Assembly: GCF_023898315.1 (NCBI RefSeq)
Contig: NC_064616.1
Span: forward strand, 708,751,389-708,815,388
Source: Schistocerca nitens
Taxonomy: Eukaryota > Arthropoda > Insecta > Orthoptera > Acrididae
DNA length: 64,000 nt
Direction: 5' to 3'
In this document: positions 1-10,670 of the stretch, piece by piece
Position numbering within the stretch: the stretch's first letter is position 1
How the letters are laid out: every line of letters begins with the position of its first letter
Translations under genes and position numbers: made by a program
The notes under the pieces: generated by a model
Told to the model about the DNA's origin: nothing
Database searches by the model: none
What the model saw: only the letters and a program-made list of their open reading frames with translations

Positions 1-1420
1 TGAAACATCTCGATAAGAACTCAAGATAAGCCGACCGAAGCGCACTCACTCCCAGGTGTAATAATATTGTGATCGACTAATACTGAAACTCAAGGTAGCT
101 GGGCGAGAACATTTGAGGATATGAGGATAACGAAAACCAATACTGATGGTGTGATATATTGACCAGCATATGTATAGCGCAATGTTGTTTTCCTTACTCT
201 TGTGTTTCTCATCTCCACGTCAGAATAGACAGTTAAAACACAAAACAACACAAAATTCCTTAACTTTCGCAAGCAGAAGACATGCAGTAAACAGTGTTAT
301 AGTGGACGGAAGGGACATCTGATACAGTAAAAAAATAATGCAGAATCTGCAACAAGCAAGCATCTATTATGTTCGGGTCCGTAAAAAATGGGAATAAAGC
401 TAAAGAAAAATAGAAAATCTGAGAAAGATAATGTTAAAGTGGAAAATCAGAATATTCGAAGTTTCTTCTTAGCGTCCGAAAAGAATCAAAACTGGTTGTT
501 CATTCGTTACATCTATAACCCTTCCGAAATTAACTTATTTTTGTTAAAACAATACTGATGTAATGAGTTACTGGACATCGAAAACAGACAGAATTTATTT
601 TCGTGTACAGGTCATAGTTCGCATAATCGTGTCTTTTGTATTAAAGCGTTCTCTCTGTTTTAACAAGCTCATCTAATATAATAATAATTGATCGAATATT
701 AAACCAGTAAATAAAAAGAAATGACGAAAAATGAAAGTGAGACAGGGTAAACAGCTATAAATATACTTTACTGTCAAAGTCGACCACTGAGCTGGGTTTC
801 AGTAGTCCTTTTCCACTGATTCAGTCTGCGAATTGTACAACTGCAGAGGAAGTTCGATATAGTTTTCCCTGGGTCCTCCTCCACTGTTTCATCGCTGCAC
901 CTATCTTCCCACTATATCATCCTTATCAGCGACCTTTCCCACATACCGAGGCTAGTTTTCTCGCCTTGTTCTCAGTTCGTGCCCCTAGTGTAGTGTTTTC
1001 CCATTCGTATCAGTGTCCCCGATGCGCCAGTGGTCCATTTCTCACCTCCGTAAAACAGTACACTGTAAAAGAAACTTTATTTATTTTCTCTGCTGCCCAT
1101 TCTGACATTATTTGAGGAACACAGTTTCCTTCGCCTAGTAACGGCCTGTAGAGCCCCCTATAGTTGTGCATATAGCGTTCGATCCGGAATCAGTCGACTT
1201 CGAACCTGGTGGCGTAAGTAATTCTCATCATCGGTATGCAGCGGTGGCATACAGTTTCTGGTCGTTAGACGGTGCGCCACTGTACTGGATTAGATCCGAA
1301 ACCTCTCAGCAATGTCTACTGGGTGAGAGCGTATGCAGCACATGGATAGACGATGCTCAATGTCACTCTTAGACAAGAGAAAGTAACCTACTACCACACA
1401 AATGCATCTTTCCTTTCCTT
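1..1420. other. No gene recognised
   Basis: AT-rich DNA up to about 780, then more mixed composition. Short ORFs occur, including 68 codons at 1166-1372 on the + strand, but none has a recognisable domain. I see no convincing splice-site chain, promoter or RNA gene here. Confidence 0.5.
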
Positions 1421-1430
1421 TCATTCCCAC

Positions 1431-2200
1431 GATCATCTACATCTACATTTATACTCCGCAAGCCAGCCAACGGTGTGTGGCGGAGGGCACTTTACGTGCC
1501 ACTGTCATTACCTCCCTTTCCTGTCCCACTCGCATATGGTTCGCGGGAAGAACGACTGCCGGAAAGCCTCCGTGCGCGCTCGAATCTCTCTAATTTTACA
1601 TTCGTGATCTCCTCGGGAGGTATAAGTAGGGGGAAGTAATATATTCGATACCTCATCCAGAAACGCACCCTCTCGAATCCTGGACAGCAAGCTACACCGC
1701 GATGCAGAGCGCCTCTCTTGAAGGGTCTGCCACTTGAGTTTGCTAAACATCTCCGTAACGCTATCACGCTTACCAAATAACCCTGTGACAAAACGCGCCG
1801 CTCTTCTTTGGATCTTCCCTATCTCCTCTGTCAACCCGACCTGGTACAGATCCCACACTGATGAGCAATACTCAAGTATAGGACGAACGAGTGTTTTGTA
1901 AGCCACCTCCTTTGTTGATGGACTACATTTTCTAAGAACTCTCCCAATGAATCTCAACCTCACACCCGCTTTACCAACAATTAATTTTATATGATCATTC
2001 CACTTCAAATCGTTCCGTACGCATACTCCCAGATATTTTACAGAAGTAACTGCTACCAATGTTTGTTCCGCTATCATATAATCATACAATAAAGGATTCT
2101 TCTTTCTATGTATTCGCAATACATTACATTTGTCTATGTTAAGGATCAGTTGCCAGTCCCTGCACCAAGTGCCTATCCGCTGCAGATCTTCCTGCAGATC
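1431..2200 (-). mobile_element. 5'-truncated LINE 3' end, family A copy 1
   Basis: This is the 3' part of a non-LTR retrotransposon on the minus strand. The reading frame (about 2200 to 1508) covers the region after the RT palm and the conserved C-terminal tail, with motifs such as VKYLGVCVRNDLKWNDHIK and KIREIRARTEAFRQSFFPRT. It is nearly collinear with the 3' part of the copy at 13.3-15.4 kb. The 3' end carries short ATCTAC-type repeats at 1431-1452 (read on +), the tail type seen in all family copies here. The copy stops at about 2200, before the FADD-motif region, so it is a dead 5' truncation. The few residues before LQEDLQRIG in the ORF come from flanking DNA. Confidence 0.9.
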
Positions 2201-2402
2201 TGGATACGATACGATAAGATGCAAAAGACGACAGTACCCTGCAGGCATCTGCACGACACACTCTCATATGATGAGCCGCTCTACCCCAATGACTTAGGAT
2301 GCCTCAGAAACACCTGTGAAATGAGTTACAACGTTCCAATAGGAGCAAATACCTAGGCAGAGAACAGAATGAATGACCGCAAGTGCTTGGTGCCTGTTGC
2401 AG

Positions 2403-2525
2403 ACTCAGGAGGGTGGCGGACCGGGCGGCGCGTACGGACCTCCATCGCCGTCTGGGCCCAGCCCAGAATACGGTCCTCCGAGCGCCGGTGGTGGCGGCGG
2501 CGGCGGCGGCTCGGGCCCCTACTGA
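2403..2525 (+). CDS. Candidate last exon of a Gly/Pro/Tyr-rich structural protein
   Basis: A GC-rich island in AT-rich surroundings. After the acceptor-like TTGCAG ending at 2402, a phase-0 frame reads 40 residues to TGA at 2523-2525. The peptide contains GGPGGAYGPPSPSGPSPEYG, then a run of eight glycines, and ends SGPY. An AATAAA lies at 2667-2672, a suitable distance downstream. The composition, with repeated YGPPS units, resembles resilin-like or cuticular extracellular matrix proteins of insects; this is inferred from composition only. No upstream exon could be identified in the window; a LINE occupies 1431-2200 upstream. The alternative is a fortuitous low-complexity frame, but the acceptor, stop and polyadenylation signal fit together. 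Confidence 0.5.
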   Translation, partial: TQEGGGPGGAYGPPSPSGPSPEYGPPSAGGGGGGGGSGPY

Positions 2526-2666
2526 GACCTGCACCTCACAGCTCACACCGCAGCACTCGCTCGTGTCTAGTTGTGAACACAGTTAGCTATAAACTGTTAT
2601 TCATAGGTGGTGTTTTCAATCACTTTTGTTCATTTTTTTAAACTGTTTTTTATACATGTAATATGT

Positions 2667-2672
2667 AATAAA
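2667..2672 (+). terminator. Polyadenylation signal of the 2403-2525 exon
   Basis: AATAAA located about 140 bases after the TGA of the candidate terminal exon, followed by a T/G-rich stretch. Confidence 0.5.
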
Positions 2673-2699
2673 TTTATTGTTTCTTAGAACATTGCATTT

Positions 2700-2955
2700 T
2701 TATTGTTGTTTGTGATATACAGGTCGCTTCACAAAGACAGACCCTATTTCACATATTTTCATCGAAAAACTCTTTTACGTAGAAACACGGAATGACGCAC
2801 TAAGTGACGCACCCAGAAGGGGAGGAGGAAACGAAATGAAACGTCACGAGTTGAGACGGTACGTGAAGTTACATCAGTGATTATGGTATCGAGTCAAATT
2901 TACAAAGAACTTGGCAGTAGGAGTCTACTTATCAGTATGATATTCCTGAATTCTA
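2700..2955. repeat. Probable Tc1-type transposon end fragment
   Basis: The stretch around 2790-2860 (GTGACGCACCCAGAAGG and what follows) looks like the subterminal part of a Tc1-like element, related in style to the end at about 8340. No transposase coding remains and no clean inverted terminal repeat was found. Confidence 0.3.
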
Positions 2956-3138
2956 GTCAACAGTAGATATCCTCGGTGTAGCAAAGCAGCTTAAATCACT
3001 TAATAAAACCAAGGCCTACGATCGAGATCGCTATACCAGTCACGTTCCTTTCAGAATACGCTGCCACAATAGCTCCATATTCAGCAGTTATACATAACCG
3101 ATCGCTTACCGAAAGATCCGTACCTAAAGACTGGAAAG

Positions 3139-3546
3139 GATTGAGGGAGGACATAGAAGCAATTCAGAGGCAGGCTGCTAGATTTGTTACTGGTAGGTCT
3201 GAACATCACGCGAGTGTTGCGGAAATGCTTCAGGAACTCGGGTGGGAGTCTCTGGAGGAAAGGAGGCGTTCTATTCGTGAACCGCTACTGAGGAAATTTA
3301 GAGAGCCAGCATTTGAGGCTGACTGCAGTACAATTTTACTGCCGCCAATTTATATTTCGCGGAAAGACCACAAAGATAAGGTAAGAGAGATTAGGGCTCG
3401 TACAGAGGCATATAGGCAGTAATTTTTCCCTCGTTCTGTTTGGGAGTGGAACAGGGAGAGAAGATCACAATTGTGGTACGAGGTACCCTCCATTACGCAC
3501 CGTATGGTGGATTGCGGAGTATGTATGTAGATGTACATGTAGATGT
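3139..3546 (+). mobile_element. 5'-truncated LINE inserted into another LINE
   Basis: A 408-bp LINE 3' end on the + strand (frame from 3141 with REDIEAIQRQAARFVTG and KVREIRARTEAYRQ) ends in a GTAGATGTAGA-type tail. The 11-bp sequence AGACTGGAAAG stands on both sides (3128-3138 and 3547-3557). The host LINE's reading continues exactly across this duplication, so the event is a target-primed insertion with a target-site duplication. Confidence 0.9.
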
Positions 3547-4129
3547 AGACTGGAAAGTTGCTCAAGTCACACCAATACTCAAAAAGGGAAATGGGAGTAA
3601 TCCGCTGAATTACAGGCCCATATGACTAACGTCGATTTGCAGTAGCGATTTGGAGTATATACTGTGATCGAACATTATGAATTACCTCGAAGAAAACGAT
3701 TTATTGACACATAGCCAGCACGGATTCAGAAAACATCGTTCTTGTGAACCACAACTAGCTCTTTATACCCATGAAGTAATGAGTGCTATCGACAGGGGAT
3801 GTCAAATTGATTCCATACTTTTTAGACTTCCTGAAGGCTTTAGACACCGTTTCTCACAAGCATCTTCTAACCAAACTGCGTGCCTATAGTATATCGCCTC
3901 AGTTGTGCGACTGGATTCGTGATTTCCTGTCAGAAAGGTCACAGTTCGTAGTAATAGACAGCAAGTCAACAAGTAAAACAGAAGTAATATCCGACCTTCG
4001 CCAAGGAAGTGTTGTAGGCTCTCTATTGTTCCTGATACACACTACTGGCCATTAAAATTGCTACAACAAGAAGAAATGCAGATGATAATCGGGTATTCAT
4101 TGGACAAATATATTATACTAGAACTGACA

Positions 4130-4348
4130 GCCCGCATCTCGTGGTCGTGCGGTAGCGTTCTCGCTTCCCACGCCCGGTTTCCCGGGTTCGATTCCCGGCG
4201 GGGTCAGGGGTTTTCTCTGCCTCGTGGTGGCTGGGTGTTGTGTGCTGTCCTTAGGTTAGTTAGGTTTAAGTAGTTCTAAGTTCTAGGGGACTGATGACCA
4301 TAGATGTTAAGTGCCATAGTGCTCAGAGCCATTTGACCCATTTTTTTT
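4130..4348 (+). repeat. tRNA-Gly-headed SINE with 10-bp TSD
   Basis: A 219-bp SINE with the target-site duplication AGAACTGACA at 4120-4129 and 4349-4358. The head is tRNA-like (about 4131-4204): A box around GTGCGGTAGCGTTCTCG, a CCC anticodon-like triplet in CTTCCCACG, and B box GGGTTCGATTCCC. The body (CCTTAGGTTAGTTAGGTTTA and onward to GCTCAGAGCCATTTGA) is the same as in the other SINEs here, whose heads differ. It ends in a T run. Confidence 0.93.
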
Positions 4349-4403
4349 AGAACTGACATGCGATTACATTTTCACGCAATTTCGGTGCATAGATCCTGAG
4401 AAA

Positions 4404-5447
4404 TCAGTACCCAGAACAGTCACCTCTGGCCGTAATAACGGCCTTGATGCGCATGGGCATTGAGTCAAACAGAGCTTGGATGGCGTGTACAAGTACAGCT
4501 GCCCCTGCAGCTTCAACACGATACCACAGTTCATCAAAAGTAGTGATTGGCGTATTGTGACGAGCCAGTTGCTCGGCCACCATTGACCAGACGTTTTCAA
4601 TTGGTGAGAGATCTGGAGAATGTGCTGACCAGGGCAGCAGTCGAACATTTTCTGCATCCAGAAAGGCCCGTACAGGACCTGCAACTTGCGGTCGTGCATT
4701 ATCCTGATGAAATGTAGGGTTTCGCAGGGATCGAATGAAAGATAGAGCCACGGGTCGTAAAACATCTGAAATGTAACGTCCACTGTTCAAAGTGACCTCA
4801 ATGCGAACAAGAGGTGACCGAGACGTGTAACCAATGGCACCCCATACCATCACGCCAGGTGATACGCCAGTATGGCGATGACGAATATACGCTTCCAATG
4901 TGCGTTCACCGCGATGTCGCCAAACACGGATGCGACCATCATGATGCTGTAAACAGGACCTGGATTCATCCGAAAAAATGACTTTTTGCCACTCGTGCAC
5001 CCAGGTTCGTCGTTGAGTTCACCATCGCAGGCGCTCCTGTCTGTGATGTAGCGTCAAGGGTAACCGCAGCCATGGTCTCCGATCTGATAGTCCATACTGC
5101 TGCAAACGTCGTCGAACTGTTCGTGCAGATGGTTGTTGTCCTGCAAACGTCGCCATCTGTTGACTCAGGGATCGAAACGTGGCTACACGATCCGTTACTG
5201 CCATGCGGATAAGATGCCTGTCATCTCGACTGCTAGTGATACGAGGACGTTGGGATCCAGCACGGCGTTCCGTATTACTCTCCTGAACCCACCGATTCCA
5301 TATTCTGCTAACAGTCATTGAATCTCGACCAACGCGAGCAGCAATGTCGCGACACGATAAACCGCAATCGCGATAGGCTACAATCCGACCTTTATCAAAG
5401 TCGGAAACGTGATGGTACGCATTTCTCCTCCTTACACGAGGCATCAC
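4404..5447 (-). pseudogene. Tc1-like transposase, one internal stop
   Basis: The minus-strand frame of 348 codons is open except for a single TGA at 5019-5021. The N-terminal part (about residues 1-143) carries two helix-turn-helix-like segments (DKGRIVAYRDCGLSCRDIAA, then a second DNA-binding half with an RRRLQQYGL segment). The C-terminal part carries the DDE catalytic core: FSDES, HQDNARPQ and SPDLSPIENVW, with 34 residues between the second Asp and the Glu. Length matches the usual 340-350 residues of Tc1-family transposases. The enzyme would cut and join the element's TIRs in the nucleus; this copy is inactive unless the stop is read through. Confidence 0.9.
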
Positions 5448-6893
5448 AACAACGTTTCACCAGGCAACGCCGGTCATCTGCTGTTTGCGTATGAGAAATC
5501 GGTTGGAAACTTTCCTCATGTCAGCACATTTTAGGTGTCGCCACCGGCGCCAACCATGTGTGAATGCACTGAAAAGCTAATCATTTGCATATCACAGCAT
5601 CTTCTTCCTGACAGTTAAATTTCACGTCTGTAGTACGTCATCTTCGTGGTGTAGCAATTTTAATGGCCATTAGTGTATATTAACGACATAGGAGACAATC
5701 TGGGCAGCCCTCTTAGATCGTTAAGCAGATGATGCTGTCAATTACCGTCTTGTAAAGTGATTATATGACCAAAACGAATTGCAAAATGATTTAAATAAGA
5801 TATCGGTAGGGTGCGAAAAGTGGCATTTGATCCTGAATAAAGAAAAGTGTGAAGTTATTCACATGAGTACTAAAAGAAATCCGCTAAGTTTCGATTACGT
5901 GACAAGTCACACAAATCTGCAGGCTGTAAATTCAATTAAATACTTAGGGATTACAATTACAAATAAGCTAAACTGGAACGATCGCATAGGTAATGTTGTG
6001 AGTAGAGCAAACCAAAGACTGCGATTCATTGGCAGAACACTTAGAAAGTGTAACGGGTCTACTAAAGAGACTGCTTACACCGCGCTTGTTCGCCCTATCC
6101 TGGAGTATTGTTGTGCGGTGTGGAACCCGCATCAGGCGGGACATTTAAAAAGTTCAAAGAAGGGCAGCTCATTTTGTATTATCGCGAAATAGGGGTGACA
6201 GTGCCACAGGCATGATACATCCATTGGAGGCGCTTTTCGTTGCGACGGAGTCTTCTCATGAAGTTTCAATCACCAGTTTTGTCCTCCGATTGCGAAAACA
6301 TTGGTTGGTACCCACCTACATAGGGAGAAATGATCATCACGGTAAAATAAGAGAAATCAGGGCTCGCACAGAAAAATTTAAGTGCTCGTTTTCGCCGCGC
6401 ACCGTTAGAGTATGGAACGGTAGAGAGACAGCGCGAAGGTGGTTCATTGAACCCTCTGCCAGGCACTTTATTGTGAGTAGCAGAGTAGTCACGAAGATGT
6501 AGATGACATTGCACCCTTTCTGGCCTGAATGCATGCACTAATTCGGTTGGGATGGGTGTAATGAAGTCGTATCCTCGCCTGATGCAAAATGGCCCACAGC
6601 AGCTGTAACTGGTCTTTGATACCCTGGATACTGGCACTAATATGGAGCTGAGGTCCGAGCTGGTCCCACACATGTCCTATCTGGAATGGGGCATACAGAC
6701 AACTCATATAGGCACGTGTCATGTGTGGACGACTGTTGTCCTGTTGAAAAATGGCACGACGATACTGTCACGCGAGGGGTAGTCTTGTGCCATCAGATTT
6801 CGCTCAGTCACTACCAGCTGTGACTTTAAGTCATACCCGATGGCTTCTCACACCATGATGACAGGAGTAACGCTGCTATGCCTCTCCAAAACA

Positions 6894-7374
6894 TTGTATT
6901 GTATTGAATTGTATGTTAACCGGGGACCTAGAAACGACGGAGAGGCTTCGTCCCCGCCGCAGCCGCAGTGGTCCACAACCCCAAGACGACTACCGCAGTC
7001 CACTTCACCCCTCCGCCGCCCCACACCGAACCCGTGGTTATTGTGCTGTTCGGCCCCCGGTGGACCCCCCCAGGAAACGTCTCACACCAGACGAGTGTAG
7101 CCCCTATGTTTGTGTGGTAGAGTAATGGTGGTGTGCGCGTACGTGGAGAACTTGTTTGCGCAGCAATCGCCGGCCGACAAAGTATAACTGAGGCGGAATA
7201 AGGGGAACCAGCCCGCATTCGCCGAGGCAGATGGAAAACCGCCTAAAAACCATCCACAGACTGGCCGGCTCACCGGACCTCGACACAAATCCGCCGGGCG
7301 GATTCGTGCTGGGGACCAGGCGCTCCTTCCCTCCCGGAAAGCCGTGCGTTAGACCGCACGGCCAACCGGGCGGG
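6894..7374 (-). repeat. 481-bp GC-rich interspersed repeat, tRNA-headed SINE-like
   Basis: Flanked by the 12-bp direct repeat CTCTCCAAAACA (6882-6893 and 7375-7386) inside the Tc1-like remnant, so it is a retroposed-type insertion. Read on the minus strand, it starts with a tRNA-like sequence (GTTGGCCGTGCGGTCTAACG) and ends in a short ATACA-type repeated tail. There is no coding capacity. It is much longer than the other SINEs here and shares no body with them. Confidence 0.8.
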
Positions 7375-8121
7375 CTCTCCAAAACAAAGAAGAATGAGAC
7401 CCCTTGCCAGGTCGCCTCCATACTCGTCCATTATGGGCGTCTGGGGTAGCACAGAGCCGCGGTTCATCGCTGAACACAATGTGACGCCGTTCATCAGAAG
7501 TCCATGCTTTCCGGTCATGGTACCACACCAAACGCGGCCCTGTGTGTTGTAGTGATAACGGCAGCCTACGCCTGGAAAGCTAATTCTCTATTTCAACATC
7601 TGCTAGTCTCCGACTAAGGCTGCAGGATGACACAGAATGTTGCTCTGAGTCCATTACTTGTTCTCGGGTGCCAGACGCAAATGTGAAGGGGTTCGATGTG
7701 TTTGGTAAGCAATACGGCGATTCTCCCTTGTAGTGGTCAGACATGGTCGACCGCACCCTTCACAAGTATGCTTGCCCTGACATATGCATGCAGTAAAACG
7801 GTGGGCTGCTGTCAAATCCGAATGCCTCATAAATCTGGATACTGCATGAGTCTACCAGCCGGCCAAATGGAGACAAAAAATGAGGCCCTTTCCAGACTGA
7901 TAACGCTCTCTCACAAGAATATACGGCATCTCCGTGTCATTTACGGTGATCACTCTCCATCTGAGCTGTTTACGCCCCTCATATACCCTACCTGTCCTGG
8001 TAACAACACTAAATATGAACAACACTAACGTGCTCTGGTGGCCGTTCTGTCTGTTACAGAGAGTTGCCGATCGTGTGTACGTGTACAAAGTCACATTTAC
8101 ATCCGATATGTCTTCTGCTGC

Positions 8122-8307
8122 GAGCGATTCTAGGCGCTTCAGTCTGGAACCGCGCGACCGCTACGGTCGCAGGTTCGAATCCTGCCTCGGGCATGGATGT
8201 GTGTGATGTCCTTAGGTTAGTTAGGTTTAAGTAGTTCTAAGTTCTAGGGGACTGGTGACCTGAGATGTTAAGTCCCATAGTGCTCAGAGCCATTTGAACC
8301 ATTTTTT
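8122..8307 (+). repeat. SINE with long-variable-arm tRNA head, 11-bp TSD
   Basis: TSD TCTTCTGCTGC at 8111-8121 and 8308-8318. The 5' end of the head is missing; the remaining head (CTGGAACCGCGCGACCGCT, then B box GGTTCGAATCC) resembles a tRNA with a long variable arm. The body is the common one (TTAGGTTAGTTAGGTTTAAG onward) ending GCTCAGAGCCATTTGAACC plus T run. Confidence 0.93.
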
Positions 8308-8383
8308 TCTTCTGCTGCTTCAACTTTTTTGTCAGGCAGTGTATTTGAAACATCATCAAATCGAATTCATTCCAAACTTGTCA

Positions 8384-8581
8384 AATGGTTCAAATGGCTC
8401 TGAGCACTATGGGACTCAACTGCTGAGGTCATTAGTCCCCTAGAACTTAGAACTAGTTAAACCTAACTAACCTAAGGACATCACAAACATCCATGCCCGA
8501 GGCAGGATTCGAACCTGCGACCGTAGCGGTCTTGCGGTTCCAGACTGCAGCGCCTTTAACCGCACGGCCACTTCGGCCGGC
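8384..8581 (-). repeat. SINE, same family, minus strand, 13-bp TSD
   Basis: TSD TCCAAACTTGTCA at 8371-8383 and 8582-8594. On the minus strand it has the full head (CCGGCCGAAGTGGCCGTGCG, B box GGTTCGAATCC) followed by the shared body. Confidence 0.94.
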
Positions 8582-8877
8582 TCCAAACTTGTCATAAGTT
8601 ATCATAGTACTGTGCGTTCACCAACGAGGAACACGACGCAGACAATTGACTCGTGGTCACGAGTAACAAATCGCTTGCCTATCGATTTTCCATATATTTC
8701 CGATAGCATTCCAGACGAATGTCAAGATGCTACGGCTGATTTCCTGCCCCATCTTTGCTCAACTCAGTCTAGTGTTCTATCCCCAATAACCTTGACTTCG
8801 ACGAGGTATTGAACTCTAACCTTCTCTCTTTCGTTTCTTTTTCGGTAACAGCTATATTTAAGAATCGTTAAAAACCG

Positions 8878-9075
8878 CAGTTGCTGCAAGGACTGCATCC
8901 AGAAGGCAATAGCAAATGTTATGACTTTTGTGTTGCAGTTCTGTCACATAAGGAAGATGAAGCAACTTTTCATATACTTGGTAATATCAACCGGTATACT
9001 GTAAGAATTTATGAGACTAAACAACTTGGCATAATCATTGGACTTACAGATCTGAATGTGATTTGTGCGAGTCGT
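8878..9075 (+). pseudogene. DDE transposase fragment
   Basis: An open stretch on + with LLQGLHPEGNSKCYDFC, then DEATFHILGNINRYTVRI. The DEATFH plus NRYTVRI block is characteristic of a mariner-related insect transposase core around its first catalytic Asp. Part of the usual sequence before DEATFH appears to be missing, and no N- or C-terminal parts are present. It is a short relic abutting the mariner element that starts near 9085. Confidence 0.6.
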
Positions 9076-9084
9076 GCGACGGCG

Positions 9085-9754
9085 AACTGAAAAGTAAAGC
9101 CTCCAATTTTTTATGTGAAAGCGCTTAAAGCTTTTTACATAAAACAAACTTCATTAATAGTCTACATATTTATTCTTCATGTCTACATAGCTGCCATGGC
9201 GCAAACACATTTCTCCCAACGGGAGACCAGTTTCTTGATACCATCACTTTTGAATGTTTGACTCTGTTGACGTAGCCACAACCTCACCTCTGCTTCCACC
9301 CCTCTATCGTTGTCATAGTGAAGTTCTCGAAGGTTTTCTATAAGTTTTGAAACAGATGAAAATCGGATTCGGCAAAGTCGGGATAGTACGGAGGATGATC
9401 GGGAGGACGATCGATGGCATTGAGCCCAAGGCGCCGGGTTGTTGCAAATGTCGCAGCACTCGTGCATTTTCTGGCATTCTCACGCAGCAGGGGAGCGTAC
9501 TCCATGTGTAGACGAACCCTTCGAATTCGAAACTCGATTACAGCACGCTGTTTCTCACGCACAGACGTAGTTAAGTTAGACACCGCCATGCTACACTCCA
9601 TAATTCGGAGCCCTCTTGCGGCAGACGGTTGCAGCTTGTGTCAGCGAAGCGGGAAAGTCAACCGAGTATTATGCATCACATGTGTTACCTCAACCGATAT
9701 TGAGAAGAGAATAAAAAATTCGGAGGTATCACTTTTCAGCACACCCTCGTACTA
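9085..9754 (-). mobile_element. Internally deleted mariner element
   Basis: Terminal inverted repeats: CTGAAAAGTAAAGCCTCC from 9087 on the left, and on the right the complement of GGGTGTGCTGAAAAGTGATA ending near 9751. The minus-strand frame starts MECSMAVSNLTTSVREKQRA at 9601, jumps after about 35 residues to the C-terminal part with HPPYYPDFAESDFHLFQNL (third catalytic Asp of the DD34D core) and then ends with WLRQQSQTF and KKLVSRWEKCV. The middle of the transposase, with the first two catalytic Asp residues, is deleted. The element is about 670 bp against about 1.3 kb for full mariners. Confidence 0.85.
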
Positions 9755-10659
9755 GTAAACTTCATGCACCTTCCTTTTCTACAGAACAACTTGTGACTTG
9801 CTTTCCTTCATCCGACATACAACAAAATTGGTTGTTTCCAAATGTAATAAGATTCACCCTATTTTATTTTCATTGACGACCTGCGCTCACTCATGATATT
9901 ATCAAGACCGTGAGCGACGATGTTCCTGTCCACAGCTCGGTTACCAAGTGTTGTCTTTTCTTCTACAGCTTCCTAATGAGTATGCTATGGACACCCCCGT
10001 CTTAGAAGATGACAACAACCGTGCTCACAGGACTACAAGCATATGTTGATAGTTGACGAACACTTAGGCATCCTATTGCACCACGAACGGCCCGCTAAAT
10101 CAGCCGGTCTTAGTGGCAGAGAAAATGTTTGGAACTACACTGCGCAACAAAATTAAAGGAACATTTTTTCGAAACGCTATAATTTTCTCCCATTGCGGCG
10201 TGTAAGTTTGAAAGTTAGCACAAAGATGCCTACGATTTTCCTCTGTAATGGTACAAAAGCGTGGCGTCCTGCGATGTCACATTCGGACTCGGCGACCCTT
10301 CAGACAGCAACATGTCGACACATGCAAAAAAAAAAAAAAAAGGACGACAGCTCGGAAGTTCACGCAGGCTGTCAGGTGGATTACTGATGTCACATTGGCA
10401 CTAAATTTCACTACAATTCTGCCCAAAGACCCCGTGGATGCCCAACACGATGAGAAGGTCGTCATAGCCCCTGATACATTTCATCCATTATTTTGACGTC
10501 TCTGAAATGGAGGGCATAACCAAGACGTCCAGCGCTGAAGTCACACGGCTTTCTTAGAGGTGACGAAAACAAAAAAAAAAAAAAAAAACAAAAAAAAAAA
10601 AAAAAAAAAAAGGATTCTGGCACATCGCCGCTCAGAAACGAGATGAAAAGGCCTCAGAG
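9755..10659. other. No gene recognised; A-rich tracts
   Basis: No protein-coding signal. The segment from about 10146 (AACAAAATTAAAGGAACA) could be the end of an unrecognised DNA transposon. Long A runs lie at 10325-10341 and 10569-10610. Confidence 0.4.
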
Positions 10660-10670
10660 GGTGACATAAA

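Larger units (their letters stand above)
4038..5676 (-). mobile_element. Tc1-like DNA transposon with TIRs
   Basis: Bounded by inverted repeats ACACTACTGGCCATTAAAAT (from 4039) and its near complement ending at 5676 (one mismatch over about 26 bp), next to TA dinucleotides. It interrupts the LINE at 2960-6505 within the codons just before its YINDI block. It encodes a transposase on the minus strand (5447-4404) and contains a SINE at 4130-4348. Confidence 0.92.
2960..6505 (+). mobile_element. LINE family-A relative, plus strand, broken by nested insertions
   Basis: One degenerate non-LTR retrotransposon can be followed across three interruptions. The fragment at about 2965-3138 encodes the region before the RT fingers. 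The fragment at 3558-4037 encodes the RT core (NYRPI, HGFRKHRSCEPQLALYTHE, then LRQGSVVGSLLFLI). The fragment at 5677-6505 resumes at the YINDIGDN block and continues through SIKYLGITITNKLNWNDRI and KIREIRARTEKFKCSFSPRT to the 3' end near a GATGTAGATG tail. It is interrupted by a second LINE (3139-3546, 11-bp TSD) and by a Tc1-like transposon (4038-5676). Frameshifts and stops are frequent even outside the insertions, so the copy is inactive. Confidence 0.85.
6510..8343 (-). mobile_element. Degenerate Tc1-like transposon
   Basis: Minus-strand transposase remnants: a segment around 7531-7390 with RHIVFSDEPRLCA (first catalytic Asp region), a segment around 6890-6800 with VIMVWEAIGYD, and C-terminal remnants to about 6520. 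The right end near 8343 has a TIR-like TTTTTTGTCAGGCAGTGTA. The matching left TIR was not found at 6510, so the copy is probably truncated there. It is interrupted by a 481-bp repeat (6894-7374) and by a SINE (8122-8307). Confidence 0.7.

Noticed and set aside
1166..1372. Possible small gene of 68 codons
   Set aside because: No domain, no splice or promoter context, and no second line of evidence.
2304..2641. ORFs on both strands over the GC-rich island (Ala- or Arg-rich)
   Set aside because: They are shadows of the Gly/Pro-rich frame; only that frame agrees with the acceptor, stop and polyadenylation signal.
4130..4204. A functional tRNA-Gly gene
   Set aside because: The tRNA-like part is followed directly by the common SINE body and the unit is flanked by a TSD inside a transposon, so it is a SINE head.
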